This document shows positions 1 to 5,289 of a stretch of 5,334 bases of DNA, piece after piece. The stretch comes from Syntrophomonas sp. UBA1376. GTDB lineage: Bacteria; Bacillota; Syntrophomonadia; Syntrophomonadales; Syntrophomonadaceae. The stretch's first letter is position 1, and each line of letters starts with the position of its first letter. A program made the position numbers and the translations under genes. Location: positions 22,182-27,515 of the forward strand of contig DBRE01000112.1 of NCBI GenBank assembly GCA_002305535.1, written 5' to 3'. The notes beneath the pieces were generated by a model. That model was not told where the DNA came from and made no database searches. It was given only the letters and a program-made list of their open reading frames with translations.

Positions 1-1922
1 GAAACGATGCACCAATCTTCTCCAGGCGCCACAAAAGCCTTGCGAATGCGGCGGCCTTCTTCGACCCTTATGGGGATGTTTTGCAGATTGGGCTCCACAC
101 TGGATAGACGACCGGTAGCGGTCTGCGCCTGTTTGAATATGGTGTGCACCCGTCCGGTTTCAGGATGGATCATTTCCTGCAGAGCGTCCACATAGGTGGA
201 TTTCAGCTTGGTCAGCTGGCGATAATCTAGGATCTGCGAAATGATAGGATGTTCATCCTGCAGCTGTTCTAATACTTCTGCTCCAGTCCCATAGCCGGTC
301 TTGGTCTTTTTGATCACCCGCAGGCCCAGATCTTCAAACAGAACTTTGCCCAATTGCTTAGGTGAATTGATGTTAAACTCCTGTCCGGCCAGGGCAAAGA
401 TCCCTGCTTCGCTGCGTTCGATGCCAGTCGCTAGTTCGGCCGAAATGGCTTCCAGAGTAGGCTTTTCCACTTTGACTCCGGCAAACTCCATGTCTGCCAG
501 CACGGTGGACATCGGCATTTCCACCTTGAGCAGCAGATCCAACTGTTCTTCGCTCAGTTGTGCTTGGATGGCCTGCCATAAAGGTAATAACTGACTGGCC
601 AGCAAGAGATGATTGTGGCGAGCAATGGTGCGATTCAAGAACTTCTGTACGGTCAAGACGAGTTCCTCACCGTCGAAGACCGGATCAAAAACGTAAGCCC
701 CCAGGAGAGTATCACCTTGGATCCCCTGTAGTTTGATTCCATGTCTCTTTAACAGAACCTGGGCGTATTTGGCATTGTGAAAAACCTTAGGCAAATAGGA
801 CGCTTCTAAGAAAGGCCGCAGCCATTCCAGTTTGTAAGTCGATTTTTCACCTACCTCCAGGTGATAAACGGCATCTTCGGTGGCTAGATAGAACTCCTGC
901 ACCTTGGCCCACATAGGGTGGTGATAATCAGTTGCCAGTATTACTGCGGTTAGTTGGTTTTCCTCCCGGCTGGCAATAAAACGGGCTACCTGAGCCTCGT
1001 CGGTCAATTCCTGCACAGTCAGGTTATCATCCTCATAGGCCTGCGGCTCGCTGACCTTTTCTTCCAACGACTGCAAAAGACTGTTGAACTCCAACTTGTG
1101 GTAAAGTTCCCGGGTATTTTTCAAATCGGGATCTTTGCGAAGATAATCTCTCAGATCACACTCCATATCGATATCCCGGATGATACGCCCCAGTTCCCGA
1201 CTCATAAAAGCCTGTTCCCGGTGTTCGCCCAGTCGCTCTACTACCTTTTTACCCTTGACAGCTCCCAGGTTGTCATAGAGGTTTTCCAGGCTATCGAATT
1301 CCTGGATCAGCTTGATAGCCGTCTTTTCGCCTATTCCCGGTACCCCAGGGATATTATCCGATGTATCGCCCATCAATCCTTTGACATCGATCAACTGTTT
1401 CGGCTCCACACCCCAGCGTTCTTTTACTTTGGCGGGGTCATATGTTTCCATTTCGGTAATACCTCTTTTGGTCATCAAAACCGTGACCTTGTCTGATACC
1501 AGCTGCAAAGAATCCCGATCCCCAGTCAAAATCAGGGTGTCAATGCCAGCTTCCTCAGCCATCCGGCTCAAAGTGCCAATGATATCATCGGCTTCATAGC
1601 CTTGGATTTCAGTAAAATCGAGGTTCAAGGCTGTCAGAACCTCCCGCAGCAGTCCAAACTGCCCGCTTAATTCATCCGGAGCAGCTGAGCGATTAGCTTT
1701 ATAATCGGTATAGATTTCATTACGAAAAGTATGGCGATCTTTATCAAAGGCCACCAGCACATGAGTAGGCTGCTGTTCCTCCAAGACTCGATTGACCATG
1801 GTCAGAAAGCCATAAATACCATTGGTATAGATCCCTTCCCGGGTATGTAATAAAGGAAGCGCAAAAAAAGCCCGGTATAACAGGCTATTCCCATCGATCA
1901 ACATTAATTTGGCCTGTGGCAC
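1..1922 (-). CDS. polA: DNA polymerase I, N-terminal 640 residues (3' end of gene outside window)
   Basis: Family A DNA polymerase for Okazaki-fragment maturation and gap-filling repair in the cytoplasm. Seen: residues 1-290 are a 5'-3' exonuclease/FEN domain, starting near LIDGNSLLYRAFF (8-20) and including GDTSDNIPGVPGIGEKT (185 onward), the metal-binding aspartates and helix-hairpin-helix. Residues about 310-470 are the 3'-5' exonuclease fold, which is inactivated: the Exo I DxE position reads I328-L-A330, and the Exo II aspartate is A387 in HNAKYA. The polymerase domain follows, with TGRLSSVEPNLQNIPIR and then RRIRKAFVAPGEDW at the window edge. The motif A aspartate lies just beyond. The full protein is usually about 850-900 residues. 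The start is GTG at 1922-1920: an in-frame TAG lies 18 bases upstream and GGGGAG ends 3 bases before the GTG. An ATG at 1904 is the alternative. Frame is the same at the start, at the Exo motifs and at the end, so the gene appears intact. Confidence 0.97.
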   Translation of the reverse strand, partial: MPQAKLMLIDGNSLLYRAFFALPLLHTREGIYTNGIYGFLTMVNRVLEEQQPTHVLVAFDKDRHTFRNEIYTDYKANRSAAPDELSGQFGLLREVLTALNLDFTEIQGYEADDIIGTLSRMAEEAGIDTLILTGDRDSLQLVSDKVTVLMTKRGITEMETYDPAKVKERWGVEPKQLIDVKGLMGDTSDNIPGVPGIGEKTAIKLIQEFDSLENLYDNLGAVKGKKVVERLGEHREQAFMSRELGRIIRDIDMECDLRDYLRKDPDLKNTRELYHKLEFNSLLQSLEEKVSEPQAYEDDNLTVQELTDEAQVARFIASREENQLTAVILATDYHHPMWAKVQEFYLATEDAVYHLEVGEKSTYKLEWLRPFLEASYLPKVFHNAKYAQVLLKRHGIKLQGIQGDTLLGAYVFDPVFDGEELVLTVQKFLNRTIARHNHLLLASQLLPLWQAIQAQLSEEQLDLLLKVEMPMSTVLADMEFAGVKVEKPTLEAISAELATGIERSEAGIFALAGQEFNINSPKQLGKVLFEDLGLRVIKKTKTGYGTGAEVLEQLQDEHPIISQILDYRQLTKLKSTYVDALQEMIHPETGRVHTIFKQAQTATGRLSSVEPNLQNIPIRVEEGRRIRKAFVAPGEDWCIV

Positions 1923-1981
1923 GATCTCCCCTACTTTCTAAACCTTAGTGGTTTCGTCGCTTACTACTTTAAAATTCAATA

Positions 1982-2002
1982 GGCAGGGATCATTTCCCTG
2001 CC
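1982..2002 (-). terminator. Hairpin between anti-sigma gene and polA
   Basis: GGCAGGGA (1982-1989) and TCCCTGCC (1995-2002) form a perfect 8-bp stem with a 5-base loop, 36 bases past the anti-sigma stop codon. Read on the minus strand, the tail is TATTGAATTTTAAAG, which is T-rich but not a continuous T run. It probably ends or attenuates the sigma/anti-sigma transcript before polA. A weak terminator allowing read-through into polA is possible. No convincing polA promoter is visible between this hairpin and the GTG. Confidence 0.6.
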
Positions 2003-2037
2003 CATATTATTCATATACTGGTCTTTTCTTATCCAGC

Positions 2038-3096
2038 TTACGGTTGGACTGTTTCTTCCACCAGATAGACCTTTATGGTTACCAGATTAGCATCGCTCTC
2101 GATCTGGGCTTTCTTCTCGCCCCAGATCTTAGATTGCTTTTTCAAATCCTCTATGCGGGGGAGATCTTCTTCGCGGCCCTGGTCTTGCAATCTTTCTATC
2201 TCTTGGTCAATGGCCTCTATGGTAATGACGGCTTCACGGTATTGTTCAGTTAACTCCACCTGCTCCGCTATTGGTGCGCTAGCACTGCCCAGGTCTGCCA
2301 ACTGGTCTAATATCGCACCTACTTGATCACGAGGAGCTTTGATACTGATCTCTCTGGCAGCTTGAGCATCCATGGCCTGCATGGTGGTTCCCAAAGACCG
2401 GGAAGATTCTGCTCCATTGGCCTGAGCGATCTCCATCACCTTATCTATTGATCCAGCCAGGCTGTCTACCTTTATTAGTGATTTGACCACATCAGCTATC
2501 TGAGGATCCACCTCAGCTATTTGTACAGGCTGATCGCCGTTTCCTTCATCAATTACCTGAGCCGGTGTCTCTGCCCCAGGTTGTTCCTGTTGCTGAGGTA
2601 TTTCTTCAGTTTGGCCAGGTTCATTAGTCACTTCGCCAGGAGATTCCTCCTCATTGGCTCTCCACTGCTGGAAGCGCTGGATTATATCCTCTACTGCTAC
2701 CGTTGTGGTTTGATTGGTTTTGGCTTTATCGTCCAGCCAAAGATTAGCAATACTTCCCACCGGCAACAAGGAACTACCAGCAATACCTACCACCAGAGCC
2801 AGACCTGCAACAGCAGCTGCGATCCAGCCTTTCTGGCGCGGACGTTTCATGCTGGGCTGCTGTAACAGTATGGGCCTTGCCTCTAACAAACGCCCATGAA
2901 GGTCTTCAGCAAACCCATCAGGAATCTGCGGTTCATCCAAATTAGCCAAAAGAGCATGAAGCAGCTGAAGCTGTTCTAATTCCTGACGGCAAGTCGCACA
3001 TTCGGTCAGGTGAGCTTCAATAAGCTGGTTTTCATGCCTACTGGTCATTTGATCCATATAAGCAGATAAATTTTCTTTTATTTGCTCACATCTCAT
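2038..3096 (-). CDS. Membrane anti-sigma factor: zf-HC2 domain, one TM helix, DUF4349-like outer domain
   Basis: Probable anti-sigma factor that holds the ECF sigma factor encoded just upstream at the membrane. Seen in the 352-residue product: residues 1-40 carry C3 and H29-x3-C33-x2-C36, the zinc-binding ZAS (zf-HC2) pattern. Residues 91-111 (WIAAAVAGLALVVGIAGSSL) are one membrane helix preceded by K/R-rich KRPRQKG, which predicts a cytoplasmic N terminus. Residues 115-205 are a Glu/Gln/Pro-rich linker. Residues about 205-350 resemble DUF4349: two beta-rich stretches (ISIKAPRDQVGAILDQL and NLVTIKVYLVEE) flank a Glu/Lys/Gln-rich helical hairpin (about 290-335), likely a coiled coil. Inference: the outer part senses an envelope signal. 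The ATG at 3096 has AGGAGG 8 bases upstream and starts 34 bases after the sigma stop, so the two genes are co-transcribed. The ZAS assignment is strong and the DUF4349 assignment moderate. Confidence 0.9.
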   Translation of the reverse strand: MRCEQIKENLSAYMDQMTSRHENQLIEAHLTECATCRQELEQLQLLHALLANLDEPQIPDGFAEDLHGRLLEARPILLQQPSMKRPRQKGWIAAAVAGLALVVGIAGSSLLPVGSIANLWLDDKAKTNQTTTVAVEDIIQRFQQWRANEEESPGEVTNEPGQTEEIPQQQEQPGAETPAQVIDEGNGDQPVQIAEVDPQIADVVKSLIKVDSLAGSIDKVMEIAQANGAESSRSLGTTMQAMDAQAAREISIKAPRDQVGAILDQLADLGSASAPIAEQVELTEQYREAVITIEAIDQEIERLQDQGREEDLPRIEDLKKQSKIWGEKKAQIESDANLVTIKVYLVEETVQP

Positions 3097-3130
3097 GAAC
3101 CGTTCCTCCTCGCATTTTTAGACGAGGCCT

Positions 3131-3712
3131 CTAAGGCAAAAGTTCCCTCTCCACCAACTTTTTTCGTAGAGCTTCACGGGCTCTACTCAGCCGCGACTTA
3201 ACTGTTCCCATAGAACAGTTCAGAACCTCTGCTATTTCTTCATAACTGAGCTCCATTATATCCCGCAGGACTATAGCACTCTTATGTTCGGGTTTCATCT
3301 CGTCGAGAAGGCTTTGTATGTATTGGGAGAATTCCTTTTGTTCATATAATATGTCGGCGGTAGGAGATGTGTCGGCAAACTCCTTTTCCACCTCATCCCC
3401 TTCCTTGGTCGCTAATGGTTCGTCCAGGGATAAGGTCGATACTCTTCTTTTGCGGCGCCGAAGCTCATCCAGGCACACATTGGTCGCCACCCGGTACATC
3501 CAGGTTCCGAAGCTCGAATCGCCCTTAAAAGATCGTATTGAGCGGAAAGCCTTGATAAAAGCCTCCTGGCTCATGTCATAAGCGTCTTCCTCATTTCCCA
3601 TGTATCTAAATGCCAGCGCATAAATCTTACCCTGGTACTGGGCGACTAGTTCTTCAAAAGCCATTGTGTCCCCTTGAAGGCTTTTCTTCACCAGTTGCTC
3701 TTCGATCGTCAT
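3131..3712 (-). CDS. ECF-family RNA polymerase sigma factor (SigW/RpoE-like)
   Basis: Alternative sigma-70 family factor, 193 residues, the normal length for the ECF group. Region 2 spans about residues 15-92. It includes AFEELVAQYQGKIYALAFRY and DAYDMSQEAFIKAFRSI (core RNA polymerase binding and -10 recognition) and ends in FGTWMYRVATNVCLDELRRR. Region 4 spans about 128-188, with SYEEIAEVLNCSMGTVKSRL as the helix-turn-helix that reads the -35 element. There is no region 3 and no extra C-terminal domain. The ATG at 3712 is supported by AAGGAG (minus strand, 3726-3721) at 8-base spacing. An out-of-frame ATG at 3716 is a decoy. The next gene encodes a ZAS anti-sigma protein, so this sigma is probably kept inactive until an envelope signal releases it. 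The exact ECF subgroup cannot be set here, so no gene symbol is given. Confidence 0.96.
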   Translation of the reverse strand: MTIEEQLVKKSLQGDTMAFEELVAQYQGKIYALAFRYMGNEEDAYDMSQEAFIKAFRSIRSFKGDSSFGTWMYRVATNVCLDELRRRKRRVSTLSLDEPLATKEGDEVEKEFADTSPTADILYEQKEFSQYIQSLLDEMKPEHKSAIVLRDIMELSYEEIAEVLNCSMGTVKSRLSRAREALRKKLVERELLP

Positions 3713-3756
3713 TCATACTTCTCCTTAACTTGAAAGTACAGATCAAATATCGCTTT

Positions 3757-3791
3757 GTAAAAGAACTCTTACTTTAACAACTATTTTATCA
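3757..3791 (-). promoter_or_regulatory. Possible promoter region of the sigma gene (extended -10 and dyad)
   Basis: On the minus strand, TGATAAAAT (3791-3783) looks like an extended -10 element, about 71 bases before the sigma ATG. No good TTGACA-like -35 lies 16-18 bases upstream. Between this element and the start is an imperfect dyad, GTAAAAG-aa-CTCTTAC (3757-3772, one mismatch), which could be an operator or an mRNA hairpin. No ECF-type promoter (GGAAC/TGAAAC followed by CGT about 16-17 bases later) was seen, so autoregulation is not supported by eye. Confidence 0.3.
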
Positions 3792-3924
3792 TAACAAGTT
3801 TTTCGCCATTAAGGGCACAATTCCTTTCTTCAACCTGTTCCTTCTTCTGTCATAAATCCTATTAGCTACCTATCAAAGTACTTCTTTGGCAATTATTCAG
3901 GCCCATGGCAAGCCCGCCCCTGGC

Positions 3925-3953
3925 TTGACAAGAGGATTTCCCGCCAGTATAAT
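3925..3953 (+). promoter_or_regulatory. Consensus sigma-A promoter of the tRNA-Leu gene
   Basis: TTGACA (3925-3930) and TATAAT (3948-3953) are both exact matches to the housekeeping sigma consensus and are separated by the ideal 17 bases. Transcription should begin near 3960, about 18 bases before the mature tRNA 5' end, which fits a short leader removed by RNase P. Confidence 0.93.
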
Positions 3954-3977
3954 TTAGTTTGCATTGACAATCTATTA

Positions 3978-4062
3978 GCCAGAGTGTCGGAATTGGCAGA
4001 CGAGCGCGACTCAAAATCGTGTGCCGCGAGGCGTGTGGGTTCGAGTCCCACCTCTGGCACCA
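3978..4062 (+). tRNA. trnL: tRNA-Leu, anticodon CAA, CCA encoded
   Basis: Class II tRNA of 85 bases including the encoded CCA (4060-4062). Acceptor stem GCCAGAG (3978-3984) pairs perfectly with CTCTGGC (4052-4058), followed by discriminator A. The anticodon stem CGCGA/TCGTG (one G-T pair) holds loop CTCAAAA, so the anticodon is CAA, reading the UUG leucine codon. The long variable arm folds as GCC-GCGA-GGC, typical of leucine tRNAs. T-stem GTGGG/CCCAC (4035-4039, 4047-4051) encloses loop TTCGAGT. The D-arm contains AATTGGCAGA as in bacterial tRNA-Leu. It is a single gene with its own promoter and terminator. The long variable arm could also suggest Ser or Tyr, but the anticodon and discriminator A settle leucine. 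Confidence 0.97.
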
Positions 4063-4078
4063 TTCCAGTGCATAATAT

Positions 4079-4114
4079 AGTCAGAGTAAAATGTTACTCT
4101 GACTTCTTCATTTT
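4079..4114 (+). terminator. Rho-independent terminator of tRNA-Leu
   Basis: AGTCAGAGTAA (4079-4089) and TTACTCTGACT (4094-4104) form a perfect 11-bp stem with loop AATG. It is followed by the T-rich tail TCTTCATTTTC. It starts 17 bases after the CCA end and closes the one-gene tRNA transcript. The stem is AT-rich, so it may be moderately efficient. Confidence 0.8.
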
Positions 4115-4137
4115 CTGGGGCAAAGGTTCAAAGTGCT

Positions 4138-4260
4138 ATGAATAGTACTGTAAATCCTGCTGCAAGGCAAAAGGTCATAAAGGGCAATATACAACGGCTT
4201 GAAAGTTCTAAGATAAATGAAGGCTCTGCAATAAATGAATCAGATCAAATACCAGGTTGA
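4138..4260 (+). CDS. Doubtful short ORF, 40 residues
   Basis: An ATG-to-TGA frame of 40 residues starting MNSTVNPAARQKVIKG and ending ESDQIPG. The frame stays open upstream from a TAA at 4088-4090, through the tRNA terminator. The composition is hydrophilic and plausible, but only a weak AAAGG lies 11 bases before the ATG and there is no promoter. It lies antisense to the 3' continuation of the LarE-like relic and the two share codon phase, so one may be the shadow of the other. I recognise no family. It may be a fragment of an unrelated gene left by rearrangement. Confidence 0.15.
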   Translation: MNSTVNPAARQKVIKGNIQRLESSKINEGSAINESDQIPG

Positions 4261-4398
4261 AAAGCGGATTTGACATAATATGCCTGAACCTTTTGCACAT
4301 AATTGACCGCCGCATACAACAGGTATGCAGAATCAACGCCTCCCGAAAATGCTATTGCGACATGAGGGTGTAGTTTTGAAATAGTCGTTAAACTCCAT
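4245..4398 (-). pseudogene. Decayed 5' fragment of a LarE-like ATP-pyrophosphatase gene
   Basis: LarE-family proteins are PP-loop ATPases that give up a cysteine sulfur when making the nickel-pincer cofactor of lactate racemase, and many relatives have unknown roles. From ATG 4398 the first frame reads MEFNDYFKTTP. One extra base at about 4365 shifts the frame, and the neighbouring frame reads HVAIAFSGGVDSAYLLYAA then QAYYVKSAFQP, ending in TGA at 4245-4247. Joined, these give the normal LarE-like N terminus with the PP-loop SGGVDS and the family-type YYVKSAFQP strand. The remaining roughly 200 residues are absent or unrecognisable. Further down the same strand, at about 4143-4196, an SRC...PFMTFCLAAGFTVL reading could be a scrambled remnant of the RCYYC...GFTVL part, but this is weak. 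There is no good ribosome binding site at 4398. The first fragment is convincing and the gene is clearly non-functional. Confidence 0.82.
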
Positions 4399-4419
4399 GC
4401 GGCACTTCGTATATGATAA

Positions 4420-4435
4420 CGTGATCTTTATCACG
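4420..4435. promoter_or_regulatory. CRP/FNR-type operator dyad
   Basis: CGTGAT (4420-4425) and ATCACG (4430-4435) are a perfect inverted repeat with 4-base spacer CTTT. It fits both the FNR core (TGAT-N4-ATCA) and the CRP pattern (GTGA-N6-TCAC). It lies 21 bases upstream of the ATG of the LarE-like relic and downstream of the terminator of the membrane-protein pair, so it most likely controlled the now-decayed gene. A chance hairpin cannot be excluded. No regulator gene is in the window. Confidence 0.5.
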
Positions 4436-4457
4436 ATTGAATTCATTTAAAATCAGA

Positions 4458-4486
4458 GCGGCCCTGCAAAGTAAAAGCAGGGCCAC
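4458..4486 (-). terminator. Terminator of the two-gene membrane-protein unit
   Basis: GGCCCTGC (4460-4467) and GCAGGGCC (4477-4484) form a perfect GC-rich 8-bp stem with a 9-base loop. On the minus strand it extends to 10 bp with one G-T pair. It begins 15 bases past the stop codon at 4502. The following minus-strand bases are GCTCTGATTTTAAAT, so the T run is short and delayed. Position and stem strength support termination. Confidence 0.7.
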
Positions 4487-4501
4487 CCCTTTGTTCAGTT
4501 T

Positions 4502-4816
4502 TTACTGTTTCATGAACAATGCTACCTTGACAACGCCCTTGGGGTCTTTGATGAGCAAAATTACAAGCCAAATAATCAGGCCCAGCGCAACGACGGAGAG
4601 TCCCAGATAAAAATCGTTGAGCATATCAACCGGCGCGGGAGTGAAATATTCCGCGTGCAGCTCTGCGTACTCGAAGATCGCGTCCACCAGCCACATCAGC
4701 GAAGCGCCCCAATACATCCAACAGAGGATGCCGACCTTCATTTCGTTTTTGGGAGCATTTTTATACCAGATGATTGTGCAAATGATCGCCGCGAAAGCGG
4801 TGGTAAGTAAAGTCAT
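4502..4816 (-). CDS. Small three-helix membrane protein, unknown function (second of pair)
   Basis: I do not recognise a named family. The 104-residue product has three likely membrane segments: 2-18 (TLLTTAFAAIICTIIWY), 28-48 (starting VGILCWMYWGASLMWLVD) and 68-89 (ending LIIWLVILLI), with a short basic tail KDPKGVVKVALFMKQ. The loop after helix 2 is acidic (D45, E49, E52, E56) and carries FTPAP. From W36 to A61 it aligns without gaps, at an offset of 24 residues, with its upstream neighbour, sharing WG(A/G)S-x5-(D/E), a Phe and an Ala. The ATG at 4816 has a perfect AAGGAGGG 6 bases upstream, which overlaps the TAA of the upstream gene; the gap is 12 bases, so the two are translationally coupled. 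The size recalls small membrane anchors, such as those of reductive dehalogenases, but no diagnostic similarity was seen. Confidence 0.88.
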   Translation of the reverse strand: MTLLTTAFAAIICTIIWYKNAPKNEMKVGILCWMYWGASLMWLVDAIFEYAELHAEYFTPAPVDMLNDFYLGLSVVALGLIIWLVILLIKDPKGVVKVALFMKQ

Positions 4817-4828
4817 GTACAGCCCTCC

Positions 4829-5239
4829 TTAATTTGGCTCGGGCTGCGCTTTGAGAGCCTTCTTCTCCATCGCATTCGTTACCAGCAGCATCACGCCCCA
4901 AACTGCGGTGACGAGCACGGCCATGGACACACCGACGGTCGCCATCTCTGAGAGCATCACCGACGCCTCGACGGGGTCGGATGCCGCCGTCAGGAACGGG
5001 AACCATGGCACTACCTCGCCGTGCCACACATGCTCAAAGGCAAGCAGAACGGAGCCGCCCCAAAGCATATTAGTGAGCCATTTCAGCTTTCTGGAGAACG
5101 GTATTTTGCTCAACATCTCGAAACTGCCGTTGCCAGTTTCAACCTTCAAGGCTGCCGGTTCGGTTTCTTTAGATTCTGCAGCTTTGGTGATAACTGTCAT
5201 TACGACGGCCTCTGCAACAGGTACAAGAAAACATGCCAT
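4829..5239 (-). CDS. Small three-helix membrane protein, unknown function (first of pair)
   Basis: The 136-residue product has a hydrophobic N-terminal segment (2-17, ACFLVPVAEAVVMTVI), then a polar linker (19-50). The second helix (52-72) contains MLWGGSVLLAFEHVWHGE, and the third (about 99-121) is rich in Val, Met and Ala. A charged tail, NAMEKKALKAQPEPN, ends the protein. Helix 2 carries E69-H70-x2-H73-x-E75 next to PWFPFLT, a cluster of possible metal or proton ligands (inference). The ATG at 5239 is preceded by GAGGGGG at 7-base spacing. It is first in a two-gene unit with the downstream paralogue, and the pair shares a terminator at 4458-4486. The shared motif suggests the two proteins form a heteromeric membrane complex. 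Function unknown: no enzyme domain or known transporter signature is visible. Confidence 0.88.
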   Translation of the reverse strand: MACFLVPVAEAVVMTVITKAAESKETEPAALKVETGNGSFEMLSKIPFSRKLKWLTNMLWGGSVLLAFEHVWHGEVVPWFPFLTAASDPVEASVMLSEMATVGVSMAVLVTAVWGVMLLVTNAMEKKALKAQPEPN

Positions 5240-5289
5240 AATAAATCCCCCTCGTAATAATAAGTAATTTTGCGTTCATACCGAATGTG

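Noticed and set aside
954..1496. 180-codon plus-strand open frame
   Set aside because: Lies wholly inside polA on the opposite strand, whose protein motifs are unmistakable; the plus-strand product has no recognisable domain.
1940..1954. AAACC-N5-GGTTT inverted repeat in the polA leader
   Set aside because: Five-base stem with little GC; too short to call an operator or attenuator.
3124..3131. GAGGCCTC palindrome between the sigma and anti-sigma genes
   Set aside because: Eight-base palindrome with no loop; best explained by chance.
4396..4444. Upstream in-frame ATG at 4444 as the start of the LarE-like relic
   Set aside because: No ribosome binding site; the extra 16 codons run through the CRP/FNR-type palindrome and do not resemble the family N terminus.
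4502..4816. Reductive dehalogenase membrane anchor (RdhB)
   Set aside because: Size and three helices fit, but there is no adjacent rdhA and the upstream partner is a paralogue instead.
4761..5027. 88-codon minus-strand frame overlapping both membrane-protein genes
   Set aside because: Arg/Gly/Asp-rich shadow frame with no ribosome binding site, overlapping two well-supported genes.
4851..5267. 138-codon plus-strand open frame
   Set aside because: Antisense to the 136-residue membrane protein; Ser/Thr-rich low-complexity product with no ribosome binding site.
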